The notes: a model not told the origin generated them from the letters alone. DNA of 64,000 nt from Scatomorpha sp964367935 (GCA_964367935.1 CAYIYZ010000001.1:186001-250000); one strand, 5' to 3'; positions 1 to 9,632 are shown, counted from the first letter of the stretch. Program-made: numbers and translations.

Positions 1-264
1 AGTGTGTCGCTGTTTCTGCATGATAAGCAGGGCGTACAGCAGATAGGCGCACGAATAGCATATGATGAGATAGATCTTGTCCTTTATTTTTCAGATCCGA
101 TGAACCCCGATGGTTTTGACGGCATCAATAAGATAGCAAGGCTCTGTGACCAGCATCAGATACCTATGGCTACAAACGCTGCGACGGCAGAGGTTCTAAT
201 ACAGGGACTGAAGCGTGGCGATTTGGACTGGCGTGATATAGTCAATCCGAAGAAGAAGCGCTAA
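1..264 (+). CDS. Methylglyoxal synthase-like protein, C-terminal part (5' end outside window)
   Basis: The reading frame is open from base 1, so this is the 3' end of a longer gene. The visible 87 residues match the C-terminal half of the MGS-like fold: a QQIGARIA segment, IDLVLYFSDP, then RLCDQHQIPMATNAATAEVLI. The classic enzyme converts dihydroxyacetone phosphate to methylglyoxal and phosphate. From remembered family sequence, the GGDQQ catalytic loop (Asp71 in E. coli) reads QGVQQ here, and the segment that should carry His98 (PHDPD) reads DGFDG. The family assignment is fairly firm, but activity is doubtful. A GTG at base 4 could be mistaken for a start; the protein must begin upstream. 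Confidence 0.75.
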   Translation, partial: SVSLFLHDKQGVQQIGARIAYDEIDLVLYFSDPMNPDGFDGINKIARLCDQHQIPMATNAATAEVLIQGLKRGDLDWRDIVNPKKKR

Positions 265-288
265 AATTTATAATAAGAGGTGCGGTAT

Positions 289-1098
289 ATGGACACTCTG
301 ACGCAGAAGAACAAGAAGATAGTCGAAGACTTTTACTATGCCTACGGTATAGAGAAGAATGTGGAGAAATGCAGGACTTTTTTCGGCGACACCTATATCC
401 AGCATAATCCGCATGTACAAGACGGTGTGGATCATTTTCTGCGCTTCGTTAATTTTAGACACACTCATTACAATCAGGGCCGCAATAATCCAAAGCTTGT
501 AATAGCCGAGGGTGACAAGGTCATGATCCATGTGCATTCGGTGCTGACACCGGGTGAGCCGGGTCGTAACTTGGTCGACACCTTCCGAGTTGAGGACGGT
601 AAGGTCATAGAGCATTGGGACGTGATAGAGAATATCGACGTTTTGAAGTTTCCGCCCAACCATGACAATGGTTTCTTCAACGAGCAGGGCGCGAATATTC
701 TGACCGACTTGGATAAGACGGCTGAGAACAAAAAGCTCGTGACGGAATTTTACCATGCACTTGCTGTGGAGAAGGATTGCGAGAAGGTCGCTGCATATGT
801 GAGCGATGATTTCATAGAGCATCATCCCAAGATGCTTGACGGTAAGGCGAGTTTGTTAAATCTCGTGGCATACCGCAAAGAACGTTTCCCGAATGCGAGA
901 AATGAGATTAAAGTAACGGTAGCGGAGGGCAACCTAGTCGGTTTCCATGTGTATTCGGTACTGGGCGAGGGCGCACCGGAACGCAATCTTGTCGACATTT
1001 TCAGAGTTGAGAACGGTAAGATAGCCGAACATTGGGGCACAGCGCAGAATATAGAAACCCTACTGTTCCCGCCTATCAATAATAACGGGCTTTATTAG
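289..1098 (+). CDS. Tandem SnoaL-like (NTF2-fold) protein
   Basis: A protein of 269 aa made of two homologous halves. Residues about 1-125 and 143-269 each carry a NTF2/SnoaL-like alpha+beta barrel pattern: KK(I/L)V..FY.A..(V)EK, then FI(E/Q)H(H/N)P, then an RNLVD.FRVE(D/N)GK signature and an EHW....NI....FPP motif near each end. EHWDVIEN-type motifs are typical of predicted SnoaL-like aldol-condensation proteins (COG4922). Most homologues have one domain. The start is ATG 289, since AAGAGGTG (274-282) lies 6 nt before it; a GTG at 280 overlaps that site. It lies 24 nt after the MGS-like gene, and a terminator follows. The substrate is unknown. Confidence 0.72.
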   Translation: MDTLTQKNKKIVEDFYYAYGIEKNVEKCRTFFGDTYIQHNPHVQDGVDHFLRFVNFRHTHYNQGRNNPKLVIAEGDKVMIHVHSVLTPGEPGRNLVDTFRVEDGKVIEHWDVIENIDVLKFPPNHDNGFFNEQGANILTDLDKTAENKKLVTEFYHALAVEKDCEKVAAYVSDDFIEHHPKMLDGKASLLNLVAYRKERFPNARNEIKVTVAEGNLVGFHVYSVLGEGAPERNLVDIFRVENGKIAEHWGTAQNIETLLFPPINNNGLY

Positions 1099-1118
1099 AA
1101 TGGACAAAACCTACTATG

Positions 1119-1145
1119 GGCGTGAGACATCTCACGCCTGTTTTT
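1119..1145 (+). terminator. Intrinsic terminator after SnoaL-like gene
   Basis: An 8-bp perfect stem (GGCGTGAG/CTCACGCC, 1119-1126 with 1131-1138) has a 4-nt loop and is followed by TGTTTTT. It separates the SnoaL-like gene from hisS. Confidence 0.8.
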
Positions 1146-1179
1146 ATGAAAAACAGAATGTGCGAATGGAGCGATAAAG

Positions 1180-2544
1180 ATGGAGAGAGTAACACCACGT
1201 ACGCTGTCGGGCTTTATGGAACTACTGCCCGAGCAACAGGCGAAGATGGAGATAATGCGTGAGGCATTACGCAATAGTTATGCGCTGTTTGGTTTCACAC
1301 CTTTGGACACTGCCGCAATACAGTCGGCAGAGGTGCTGCTCGCTAAGGGCAGCGGTGAGACGGAAAAGCAGATATATAGGTTTATGAAGGGCGATAATGA
1401 TCTCGCACTTCGTTTTGATTTGACGGTACCGCTCGCTAAGTATGTAGCGGCGAACTACGGTAAGCTGACATTCCCGTTTAGGCGTTATCAGATAGGTAAG
1501 GCATGGCGAGGCGAAAGGGCGCAGAGGGGACGTTTCCGTGAATTTTATCAGGCTGATATAGATATAATAGGTGACGGCAGTTTAGACAGCATGAATGATG
1601 CTGAAATTCCGGCTGTTATCTGCCACAGTTTCCGCAGTTTGGGTCTGAGTCGCTTTACGATACGCTTCAATAACCGCAAGGTTCTAAACGGCTTCTTTGC
1701 GATGCTCGGCATTGAGGGAGCGAGTGCGGGCGAGGCTATGCGCACTATAGATAAGATAGAGAAGATAGGCAGGGATAAGACGCTGATTCTTCTGATAAAC
1801 GACTGTAATATGACGGAGACACTGGCAAACGAGCTTTTGGACTTTATCTCTTTTGAAGGCACGACGGCGCAAAAGATAGAGATGTTGGAGGGTCGATGCG
1901 GTGTAAATACGCTCTATGACGAGGGCGTAGCTGAGCTTAGGCGCATGACGGAATGTTTGCCTTCCTTTGGCGTGGAGGCGACAAATTTCATGCTCGACCT
2001 CACGATAGCAAGAGGCTTAGACTACTATACCGGCATGGTGTATGAGACAATAATGACGGATTACCCCGAGATAGGTTCTGTGTGTTCAGGTGGACGTTAC
2101 GATAACTTGGCGGAGTACTATACGGATAAGAAATTGCCGGGCGTGGGCATATCTATAGGTCTGTCACGTTTGTTTTATGTATTGGACGAGCAGGGACTGT
2201 TAAACGAGGCGGTGCAGTCAGCGCCTGCCGATGTACTCATAGTGCCCATGACCGAAGATTTACCTTATGCGGCGGCGGTTGCGACTGTATATAGAGCTAA
2301 GGGACTGCGTACGCAGATCTATACAGAGCAAAAGAAGTTCAAGCAGAAGCTATCATATGCGGACAAGCTTAGCATACCTTTTGTCGTGCTCATAGGCGAG
2401 GATGAAATAAAAAGTGACAGTGTATCTGTCAAGAACATGGTAACGGGCGAGCAAACGCTCATGAGTGCAGAGCAGTCTGCGACCTTCATATCCGAGGCTT
2501 TAGAGCCTGCATACAATGAAAAAATTATAAGGGAGAAGATATAA
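1180..2544 (+). CDS. hisS: Histidyl-tRNA synthetase
   Basis: Class II aminoacyl-tRNA synthetase of 454 aa that charges tRNA-His in the cytosol. Seen: RFDLTVPLA (78-86), motif 2 AWRGERAQRGRFREF (108-122), the histidine-A signature RGLDYYTG in the C-terminal half, the GGRYDNL loop, and a C-terminal anticodon-binding domain (about 350-440). The RFDLTVPLA form, rather than the common bacterial LRPEGT, marks the archaeal/eukaryote-like HisS subgroup also found in some Firmicutes. ATG 1180 has GGAG at 1168-1171. It is followed 1 nt later by aspS; hisS-aspS pairing is common in Firmicutes. No T-box fits in the short leader. Confidence 0.96.
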   Translation: MERVTPRTLSGFMELLPEQQAKMEIMREALRNSYALFGFTPLDTAAIQSAEVLLAKGSGETEKQIYRFMKGDNDLALRFDLTVPLAKYVAANYGKLTFPFRRYQIGKAWRGERAQRGRFREFYQADIDIIGDGSLDSMNDAEIPAVICHSFRSLGLSRFTIRFNNRKVLNGFFAMLGIEGASAGEAMRTIDKIEKIGRDKTLILLINDCNMTETLANELLDFISFEGTTAQKIEMLEGRCGVNTLYDEGVAELRRMTECLPSFGVEATNFMLDLTIARGLDYYTGMVYETIMTDYPEIGSVCSGGRYDNLAEYYTDKKLPGVGISIGLSRLFYVLDEQGLLNEAVQSAPADVLIVPMTEDLPYAAAVATVYRAKGLRTQIYTEQKKFKQKLSYADKLSIPFVVLIGEDEIKSDSVSVKNMVTGEQTLMSAEQSATFISEALEPAYNEKIIREKI

Positions 2545-2545
2545 G

Positions 2546-4306
2546 ATGGGAAGTTTGAGAACTCATACATGTAATGAGCTGAGGATGGGCGATGTGGGCA
2601 AGTCTGTTGCTTTGTCCGGCTTTTTAGAGAACGTACGTGAGGTGTCGGGTGCACTGTCTTTCATCGTATTGCGTGACTTCTACGGCACGACGCAGGTCGT
2701 TGCGGAGACGGAGGAGCATGTAAAGCTGTTTAGTGATATCACGAGGGAATCCACGGTTCGTGTAACGGGCACGGTGCGTGAGCGTGCGAGCAAGAACCCG
2801 AAGCAGGCGACAGGCGATATAGAGCTTGTCCCCGAGACGATAGAGGTGTTGGGTCGTTGCCGTCACAGGGAGCTTCCCTTCCAGATAAACAGGAGCCGTG
2901 ATGCGGACGAGACGGCGAGGTTAAAGCATAGGTACCTCGATTTGCGTAACCCCTTGATGCGTGACAATATAGTGTTGCGTGCGCAGGTAACGAGTGCGTT
3001 GCGTCAAGCTATGACAGACAAGGGATTTTTGGAGATAACGACACCTATCTTAACGGCATCGTCACCTGAGGGCGCAAGGGACTATTTGGTACCGGCACGT
3101 AAGCACCCGGGTAAGTTCTATGCGCTACCGCAGGCACCTCAGCAGTTTAAGCAGTTACTAATGGCGTCGGGCTTCGACCGCTATTTCCAGATAGCGCCCT
3201 GCTTCAGGGACGAGGATGCGAGAGCTGATAGGTCGCCGGGCGAGTTTTATCAGCTTGATATGGAGATGGCTTTTGCGACTAAGGAAGATGTTTTTGACGT
3301 GATTGAGAGCGTGCTACCACCGATTTTTGCAAAGTACGGTCTGTATGACAGGGCGTCGGAGGCACCGTTTGTGCGCATACCCTATGCGGAGGCGATGGAG
3401 CATTACGGCTCGGACAAGCCTGATTTGCGTATAGATTTACGTGTACAGGACGCAACGGCAGAGCTTTCGGGCTGTGGCTTTGAGCCTTTTTCCGGCAATA
3501 CCGTCAAGGCTGTTGTCGTGAAGGACTTTAAGGAGACACGTAAGTTTATAGATAAGCTCATGTCTGATGTAGAGGTACAGACGGGCAATAAGGGCTTTTG
3601 GTTTAGGCTTGACGAGAACGGCGCATTCACGGGCGGCATATCGAAGTTCATTGCAGGACGTGAAGCGGAGCTAACAGCGGCTTTGGGCTTGGAGAAGTCT
3701 TGCTTGGTGGCTTTGAGTGCAGGTGACTTGGGCATGGCACAGAAGACAGCAGGTGTGCTTGTGAAGATGCTCGGCGCATCCGTGCCCGGCCATATGGATA
3801 AGGAATGCTTTGAATTTTGCTGGATAGTGGATTTCCCCATGTTCGAAGCCGGCGAGGAGGAAGGCACTATAGAGTTCTCGCACAATCCCTTCTCCATGCC
3901 GACAGGCGGTTTAGCGACCTTGGAGAAGGCTGAGCGTGGCGAGCTTGACCCTCTGACTATAATGGCGGATCAGTATGATTTGGTGTGTAATGGCGTGGAG
4001 CTGTCCTCGGGCGCAGTACGTAACCACGACCCCGACATTATGCTAAAGGCGTTTCAGATGGTGCGTTTGGGTGAAGAGGATGTTAAGTCGAAGTTCCCTG
4101 CCATGTATAATGCTTTCACCTTTGGAGCTCCACCGCACGCAGGCATAGCGCCGGGTCTTGACCGTATGGTCATGCTACTCTCGGGCGAGGAGGCTATACG
4201 TGAAGTGATCGCCTTCCCCATGACAAAAAACGCTGAGGATATAATGATGAGCGCCCCCGGCGAAGTTGACCCGAAACAACTCGAAGAGCTGGGGATTAAG
4301 CTATAG
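2546..4306 (+). CDS. aspS: Aspartyl-tRNA synthetase
   Basis: Class IIb synthetase of 586 aa with the bacterial layout: N-terminal OB-fold anticodon domain (about 1-105), catalytic core with the FRDEDARADR motif 2, a bacterial GAD insertion in mid-protein (about 285-415), and motif 3 GLDRMVML near 540. Motif 2 continues as SPGEFYQLDMEM instead of the usual QPEFTQIDIEM, so it belongs to a divergent AspS subgroup. I cannot tell from sequence alone whether it discriminates Asp from Asn tRNA. The ATG lies 1 nt after the hisS stop, so the two genes are co-transcribed; a strong terminator follows. Confidence 0.96.
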   Translation: MGSLRTHTCNELRMGDVGKSVALSGFLENVREVSGALSFIVLRDFYGTTQVVAETEEHVKLFSDITRESTVRVTGTVRERASKNPKQATGDIELVPETIEVLGRCRHRELPFQINRSRDADETARLKHRYLDLRNPLMRDNIVLRAQVTSALRQAMTDKGFLEITTPILTASSPEGARDYLVPARKHPGKFYALPQAPQQFKQLLMASGFDRYFQIAPCFRDEDARADRSPGEFYQLDMEMAFATKEDVFDVIESVLPPIFAKYGLYDRASEAPFVRIPYAEAMEHYGSDKPDLRIDLRVQDATAELSGCGFEPFSGNTVKAVVVKDFKETRKFIDKLMSDVEVQTGNKGFWFRLDENGAFTGGISKFIAGREAELTAALGLEKSCLVALSAGDLGMAQKTAGVLVKMLGASVPGHMDKECFEFCWIVDFPMFEAGEEEGTIEFSHNPFSMPTGGLATLEKAERGELDPLTIMADQYDLVCNGVELSSGAVRNHDPDIMLKAFQMVRLGEEDVKSKFPAMYNAFTFGAPPHAGIAPGLDRMVMLLSGEEAIREVIAFPMTKNAEDIMMSAPGEVDPKQLEELGIKL

Positions 4307-4317
4307 AAAATATAAAA

Positions 4318-4346
4318 GCCGAGAAACGCAATGCGTTTCTCGGCTT
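4318..4346. terminator. Terminator hairpin after aspS
   Basis: A 12-bp perfect stem (4318-4329 with 4333-4344) with an AAT loop begins 11 nt after the aspS stop. It is flanked by A-rich sequence upstream and TTATTG downstream, so it probably ends the hisS-aspS transcript. Confidence 0.75.
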
Positions 4347-4648
4347 ATTGCTGCGTATGTAGGAAACGGTCAAGACCGTCCCGAAGTGTTTTCCGCAGAA
4401 AAATGGGTTTTTGTTTTTTCTTTGTTTAGTTGGGGTTTCGCCCCAACCCCCATTGCGTGGGGGTTGGAAAACTTTTTCTCTTGTTAAAAGTTTTCTCTTT
4501 CCACACTTCGTGCGGAAATTCACTTTCAAAAATACGCTTTAAGGCAAAGGCTTTTCGCCGTCTGCGGACGGCAAGCAGGGACTCCGTCCCTGCACCCCGC
4601 AACTTTTTGAAAAAAGTTGATTAAAACTTTTAATTGGCTTCGCCCCTA
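4347..4648. repeat. Gene-free block of nested palindromes (repeat copy 1)
   Basis: No gene is visible between aspS and purL. The block is packed with short inverted repeats: TTGGGG/CCCCAA near 4430-4447, CCCCCA/TGGGGG just after, GCCGTC-TGCG-GACGGC (4557-4572), GCAGGGA/TCCCTGC (about 4575-4593) and AACTTTTT/AAAAAGTT (4601-4618). The GCCGTC hairpin and the A/T-rich segment ending TTGGCTTCGCC beside the purL stop recur almost unchanged at 9897-9989 beside the serS stop. It looks like a dispersed 3'-end element, read from the minus strand. Confidence 0.7.
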
Positions 4649-7600
4649 TTATTTGAAAAATTTCGTCGCTGACCTAAACAGTCCCATGTCGTAGCGACCG
4701 CTTACGTTGCGGTATAGGTGCTCGCCTATGCGCTCTGAATGGCCCATCTTACCGAATATGCGTCCATCGGGCGAGCATATGCCCTCAACAGCATGAGCAG
4801 AGCCGTTCGGATTATAGGCTATATCGTAGGTCGGAACATCCTTGTCGTCGACATACTGCGTCAAAATCTGACCCTTAGCCGCTAAATCCGCTAGCTGCAC
4901 GTCACTGCATATGAAGCGCCCCTCACCATGCGATATGGGAACAGTGTAAATCTCGCCCACCTGCGCCTCCGATAGCCAAGGTGACATAGTTGACGCCACT
5001 CGTGTTCGCACCATGCGTGACTGATGTCGTCCTATGACATTATGCCCCAAAGTCGGTGAAGTGTCGTCCGTGTCGCTTATTTTTCCTGTAGGCAACAGTC
5101 CTAACTTAATTAGCGCCTGGAAACCGTTACATATACCGCCCATAAGACCGCCACGCTTATCGAGTAGCTCTGTGACCGCCTCGCTTATCGCAGCATTACG
5201 GAAAAATGCAGTGATAAACTTACCCGAGCCGTCCGGCTCGTCACCGCCCGAGAATCCTCCCGGTATGAATATGATCTCAGACTGCCTCGCCATATCCGCA
5301 AACTGTGTAACAGAGCGCTCGATGTCCGCCGCCGTCAGATTGCGCAATACGAATATCTCTGGTACAGCCCCGGCTTCCTTGAAGGCCTTAGCCGTGTCGT
5401 ACTCACAGTTCGTGCCGGGGAAAACAGGTATGAGCACCCTCGGCTTCGCCGTCTTTATAACTGCCGTCGCCACAGGCTTCGCCTCTGATGAATACGTCAC
5501 GGGTGAAGCGTCCCCACCCTGCTCTGCACTCGTCGGGAACACATCCTCTAACACAGATTCATACGCACTCATAAGCTCATTTAAATCAAGCCTATCCACC
5601 GCCTTTTCAATGACGCTCTCCGCCGAAGTGACACCAAGTGCCACACCGCAGTCGGGTGCGTCTTTAGCAAGTTCCAGTATTAAAGAGCCGTAGCCGTAGC
5701 CGAATATATCCTTGTCGGATAAGTCAGCATTATAGCTAAAGCCGAGTTTATTGCCGAGGCACATCTTCAAAATGCCCTCAGCGACACCGCCGTAACCCAC
5801 AGACCACGCCGAGAGCACCTTTCCGGCCCTCATGAGCTCCGTTGCTTCGGCGTAGACGCTCTTTATTGCCGCACCCTTGGGCAATGCGCCCTCTTCGCAA
5901 TCGGGACGCATGAGCACTACTCGACTGCCCGCCGCCTTAAATTCGGGGCTAATAACTGCGTCTGCTCTATCTGTCGTTACCGCAAAAGATATCAGTGTCG
6001 GCGGCACGTCCATGTCCTTAAAACTACCGCTCATGGAGTCCTTACCACCAATGGCGGCAACGCCCAGCTCCATCTGCGCATCAAAAGCGCCCAAAAGCGC
6101 CGCAAGCGGCTTGCCCCACCTCTTTTTATCCGTACCGGGACGCTCAAAATACTCCTGGAAGCTGAGATACACGTCCTCGAAGGACGCACCGGACGCTACA
6201 AGTCTCGTGCAAGACTCCAAAACAGCATAATACGCCGCCGCATAGGGTCTACACTCACCTATGTAGGGATTGAAGCCCCAAGCCATATAGGAAGCGGTAT
6301 TACTCTTACCCTCGGGCGTGGATATTAGGTTTACCATCGCTTGTGTGGGCGTGAGTTGATGCTCACCGCCCAAGGGCATTAGCACTGAGCCTGCTCCTAT
6401 GGTCGAGTCGAAATTCTCCGTCAACCCTCGCTGTGAGCAGACATTTAAGTCACGCACAAGCGTATTCATGCCCTCCGTGAAGCTTTGCGGCACGGCTTTT
6501 TCGTAGTCATGTACCTGACCCACCGACGCCGCCGCCGACTTGGGCGCACCGTTCGTGTCCAAGAAGTCTCGTGATAAATCCACTATATTGCGTCCCTTAT
6601 GACGCATGATGAGCCTACGCTCCTGTGTAACCGTAGCTATTACCGTACTCTCTATATTTTCCTCGGAGGCAAAAGCCATGAACTTCTCTGAGTCCTCTTT
6701 TGCCACAACGACCGCCATACGTTCCTGTGACTCACTTATGGCAAGCTCTGTTCCGCTCAGACCCTCGTACTTTTTAGTGACACGGTCAAGCTCTATAACA
6801 AGCCCGGCTGCAAGCTCACCGACAGCGACGGAAACGCCGCCCGCTCCGAAGTCATTACAACGCCTTATGAGACGTGATGCCTCGGCGTTTCTGAACAATC
6901 TCTGTATTTTACGCTCCTCGGGCGCATTGCCCTTCTGCACTTCCGCTCCACAGCTCTCTAGGCTCTTTTCGTCATGCGACTTAGATGAGCCTGTAGCGCC
7001 GCCGCAGCCGTCACGACCCGTGCGGCCACCGAGCATAATAACAACATCACCGTCACGAGGCTCTTCACGCATGACATTGCCCTCAGGCGCCGCCGCTATA
7101 ACAGCGCCGACCTCCATGCGCTTTGCCACATAGCCCTCGTGATACCACTCGTCTACACGACCTGTAGCAAGGCCTATCTGGTTACCGTAGGACGAATAGC
7201 CTGCCGCCGCCGTCGTTGTCAGCTTTCTCTGCGGCAGTTTACCCTGTAGTGTCTCCGAAACCGCACGACGAGGGTCGCCGGCGCCGGTTAGACGCATGGC
7301 GGCGTACACGTAACTGCGCCCCGACAGGGGGTCACGTATCGCTCCGCCTATGCAAGTAGCCGCACCGCCGAAAGGCTCTATCTCCGTCGGGTGATTATGA
7401 GTCTCATTCTTAAATAGAAGTAGCCAAGGCTCGTCCTTACCGTCTATATTCGCCTGTATTTTCACCGTACAGGCGTTCACTTCCTCGGACTCGTCAAGCT
7501 TTGCGAGCATACCGTTTTTGCGCAGGAACTTTGCCGCAATAGTGCCTATGTCCATTAGCGTCACAGGTTTTTTGCGACCTAAGTCCTCACGCACGCCCAT

Positions 7601-8350
7601 GTAACGCTCCCACGCCGCCTGTGCATCCTTGTCCTCGAAGCTGACCTCACTGAGCTCCGTCAAAAATGTCGTGTGGCGGCAATGGTCAGACCAATATGTA
7701 TCTATAACCTTCAGCTCCGTCAGCGTCGGCTCACGCCCCTCGATGTTGCTGAAATAGCGTCTGCAATGCTCCAAGTCCTTTGTGTCCATTGCAAGGCCCA
7801 TATCGCTATGTAGCTTCTCTATGCCGCGCTCATCAAGTGCGCAAAAACCGTCTATCGTCGGTGTATCTTCAGGCTCCGTCCATTGCAATTTGAGGCTCTC
7901 CGCCTTTTCAAGCGTAGCTTCCCTGCTCTCCACGGGGTTTATGAGGTAACGCTTAATTTTTTCTCTCTCCTCGGCGCTCAAAGCACCGCCGAGTGCATAG
8001 ATGCGTGCACTGCGCACTGTAGGACGCTCACTGCGTGATATTATCTGTATGCACTGTGCCGCCGAGTCCGCCCTTTGGTCAAACTGCCCCGGCAAGTACT
8101 CCACCGCCAACACAAAATCCTCGCCCATGTCGGGCAATTCATCATAAACCACATCGAGCTGTGGCTCGGCGAACACTGAGCTCTTACACTTTAGAAACAG
8201 CTCAGCGTCTATGCCCTCTGCGTCGTAGCGGTTTAGCACACGTAGGCTCTGCAAGCCCTCTATGCCCAAAAAGGTACGCAAATCGTAGAGTAAAGACTCC
8301 GCCTCAAAACGCTCTCCCTCACGCTTCTCCACATATAATCTAAATACCAT
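4649..8350 (-). CDS. purL: Phosphoribosylformylglycinamidine synthase, single-chain
   Basis: Fourth step of purine synthesis: FGAR + glutamine + ATP to FGAM. At 1233 aa it is the fused clostridial/proteobacterial form, with no separate PurS or PurQ. Seen: linker and first synthetase half with YWSDHCRHTTF, ETHNHPTEIEPFGGAATCIGG and GGKDSMSG; then a class I glutamine amidotransferase domain over the last roughly 270 residues with PGTNCEYDTA, PGGFSGGDEPDGSGK, nucleophile GICNGFQ, and HGEGRF. ATG 8350 lies 1 nt after the purD stop, with GGAGAG as ribosome site inside the purD end. The rest of the pathway is encoded at 31.9-36.9 kb. Confidence 0.96.
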   Translation of the reverse strand: MVFRLYVEKREGERFEAESLLYDLRTFLGIEGLQSLRVLNRYDAEGIDAELFLKCKSSVFAEPQLDVVYDELPDMGEDFVLAVEYLPGQFDQRADSAAQCIQIISRSERPTVRSARIYALGGALSAEEREKIKRYLINPVESREATLEKAESLKLQWTEPEDTPTIDGFCALDERGIEKLHSDMGLAMDTKDLEHCRRYFSNIEGREPTLTELKVIDTYWSDHCRHTTFLTELSEVSFEDKDAQAAWERYMGVREDLGRKKPVTLMDIGTIAAKFLRKNGMLAKLDESEEVNACTVKIQANIDGKDEPWLLLFKNETHNHPTEIEPFGGAATCIGGAIRDPLSGRSYVYAAMRLTGAGDPRRAVSETLQGKLPQRKLTTTAAAGYSSYGNQIGLATGRVDEWYHEGYVAKRMEVGAVIAAAPEGNVMREEPRDGDVVIMLGGRTGRDGCGGATGSSKSHDEKSLESCGAEVQKGNAPEERKIQRLFRNAEASRLIRRCNDFGAGGVSVAVGELAAGLVIELDRVTKKYEGLSGTELAISESQERMAVVVAKEDSEKFMAFASEENIESTVIATVTQERRLIMRHKGRNIVDLSRDFLDTNGAPKSAAASVGQVHDYEKAVPQSFTEGMNTLVRDLNVCSQRGLTENFDSTIGAGSVLMPLGGEHQLTPTQAMVNLISTPEGKSNTASYMAWGFNPYIGECRPYAAAYYAVLESCTRLVASGASFEDVYLSFQEYFERPGTDKKRWGKPLAALLGAFDAQMELGVAAIGGKDSMSGSFKDMDVPPTLISFAVTTDRADAVISPEFKAAGSRVVLMRPDCEEGALPKGAAIKSVYAEATELMRAGKVLSAWSVGYGGVAEGILKMCLGNKLGFSYNADLSDKDIFGYGYGSLILELAKDAPDCGVALGVTSAESVIEKAVDRLDLNELMSAYESVLEDVFPTSAEQGGDASPVTYSSEAKPVATAVIKTAKPRVLIPVFPGTNCEYDTAKAFKEAGAVPEIFVLRNLTAADIERSVTQFADMARQSEIIFIPGGFSGGDEPDGSGKFITAFFRNAAISEAVTELLDKRGGLMGGICNGFQALIKLGLLPTGKISDTDDTSPTLGHNVIGRHQSRMVRTRVASTMSPWLSEAQVGEIYTVPISHGEGRFICSDVQLADLAAKGQILTQYVDDKDVPTYDIAYNPNGSAHAVEGICSPDGRIFGKMGHSERIGEHLYRNVSGRYDMGLFRSATKFFK

Positions 8351-8351
8351 A

Positions 8352-9632
8352 CTACTCTCCTATCTTCTCAAGTGCACTCTTTCCAATATCGCTTCTGTAG
8401 TATCCATTTTCAAATTTAACGCTCTTTGCGAGCTTATAAGCGGCATCGACAGCCTCTTTAAGAGTCTCGCCCACGCAAACTGCGCCGAGTACCCTGCCGC
8501 CACTACTGACTAACTTACCGCCCTCAAGCTTAGCGCCCGCTATGTAAATTTCCTCGCCCTCGCCTGTTTCGGGTAGCTCTATGGCATAGCCCTTCTCATA
8601 AGCCGTGGGATAGCCCTTAGACGCAATTACCACACAGCAAGAATGTGCGTCCTTAAACTTGGGTGTAAACTGAGTCAAGTCACCACGCACCGTAGCACGG
8701 ATGAGCTCATATAGATCAGACTTCATCAAGGGTATCAATGCCTGAGTTTCGGGGTCACCGAATCGGCAGTTATACTCTATAACTTTCGGTCCGTCAGCTG
8801 TCAAGATTAGTCCGAAATAGAGGCATCCTCTGAAAGTACGACCCTCTAAACGCATGTTTCTGATAGTGGGCAGGAATATTTCCTCCATACAGCGCTCTGC
8901 AATCTCATCGGTGTAGTAGGGGTTCGGCGCAACTATGCCCATGCCGCCCGTGTTCGGGCCCATGTCGCCGTCATGCGCTCTCTTATGATCCATGCATGAT
9001 AGTAGCGGAAGCACCGAATTTCCGTCAGTCATGCTGAGCACGGATACTTCTACGCCTTCTAGGTACTCCTCTATGACGATCTTAGCACCGCTAGCACCGA
9101 ATATCTTGTCGCCCATGGCCGCCTTTACTGCCTCTTTAGCCTCCTCACGAGTCATAGCGACCGTCACGCCCTTACCGAGTGCCAGTCCGTCCGCTTTAAT
9201 GACCGTTGGTATCTTTGCATTGTCCAGATACGCCAGTGCCTTATCCATGTCCTCAAACACCTCATAAGCCGCCGTCGGGATATTGTGGCGCTTCATGAAC
9301 TCTTTAGCGAACACCTTGCTACCCTCAAGCATCGCCGCTGCCTTACTCGGACCGAAGCAGTACACTCCGGCAGCGTTTAGCGCATCCACCGCACCGAGCA
9401 CCAAGGGATCATCCGGTGTTACTATAACAAACTCTATATCCTTTTCAAGGGCAAAATTCACTATGCCCTCTATATCCGTCGCCGCTATGTCCACGCACTC
9501 GGCGAACGAAGCTATACCGCCGTTACCGGGCAGAGCATACAGATTCTCTATGCGCTTACTGCCTTTTATCGCCTTTACTATCGAATGTTCACGGCCGCCG
9601 CCGCCAATTACCATTACATTGCCGTTCTCCAT
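8352..9632 (-). CDS. purD: Phosphoribosylamine--glycine ligase (GAR synthetase)
   Basis: Second purine step: phosphoribosylamine + glycine + ATP to GAR. It is 426 aa with an N-terminal VIGGGGREH nucleotide-binding start, an ATP-grasp core (KADGLALGKGV, EEYLEGVEVS, MGPNTGGMG, YNCRFGDPETQ) and a C-terminal hinge domain. ATG 9632 is chosen because GGAGG lies 7 nt upstream; the frame is open 48 nt further up but has no ribosome site. It is followed by purL at 1 nt, so the two form a purD-purL operon. The promoter is not obvious: the upstream block is repeat-rich. Confidence 0.96.
   Translation of the reverse strand: MENGNVMVIGGGGREHSIVKAIKGSKRIENLYALPGNGGIASFAECVDIAATDIEGIVNFALEKDIEFVIVTPDDPLVLGAVDALNAAGVYCFGPSKAAAMLEGSKVFAKEFMKRHNIPTAAYEVFEDMDKALAYLDNAKIPTVIKADGLALGKGVTVAMTREEAKEAVKAAMGDKIFGASGAKIVIEEYLEGVEVSVLSMTDGNSVLPLLSCMDHKRAHDGDMGPNTGGMGIVAPNPYYTDEIAERCMEEIFLPTIRNMRLEGRTFRGCLYFGLILTADGPKVIEYNCRFGDPETQALIPLMKSDLYELIRATVRGDLTQFTPKFKDAHSCCVVIASKGYPTAYEKGYAIELPETGEGEEIYIAGAKLEGGKLVSSGGRVLGAVCVGETLKEAVDAAYKLAKSVKFENGYYRSDIGKSALEKIGE

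Noticed and set aside
268..825. Minus-strand frame of 185 codons over the SnoaL-like gene
   Set aside because: Shadow of a well-supported plus-strand gene; no start signal and no family resemblance.
4347..4648. CRISPR-like array in the repeat block
   Set aside because: The palindromes differ from one another, have no constant repeat-spacer length, and no cas gene is near.
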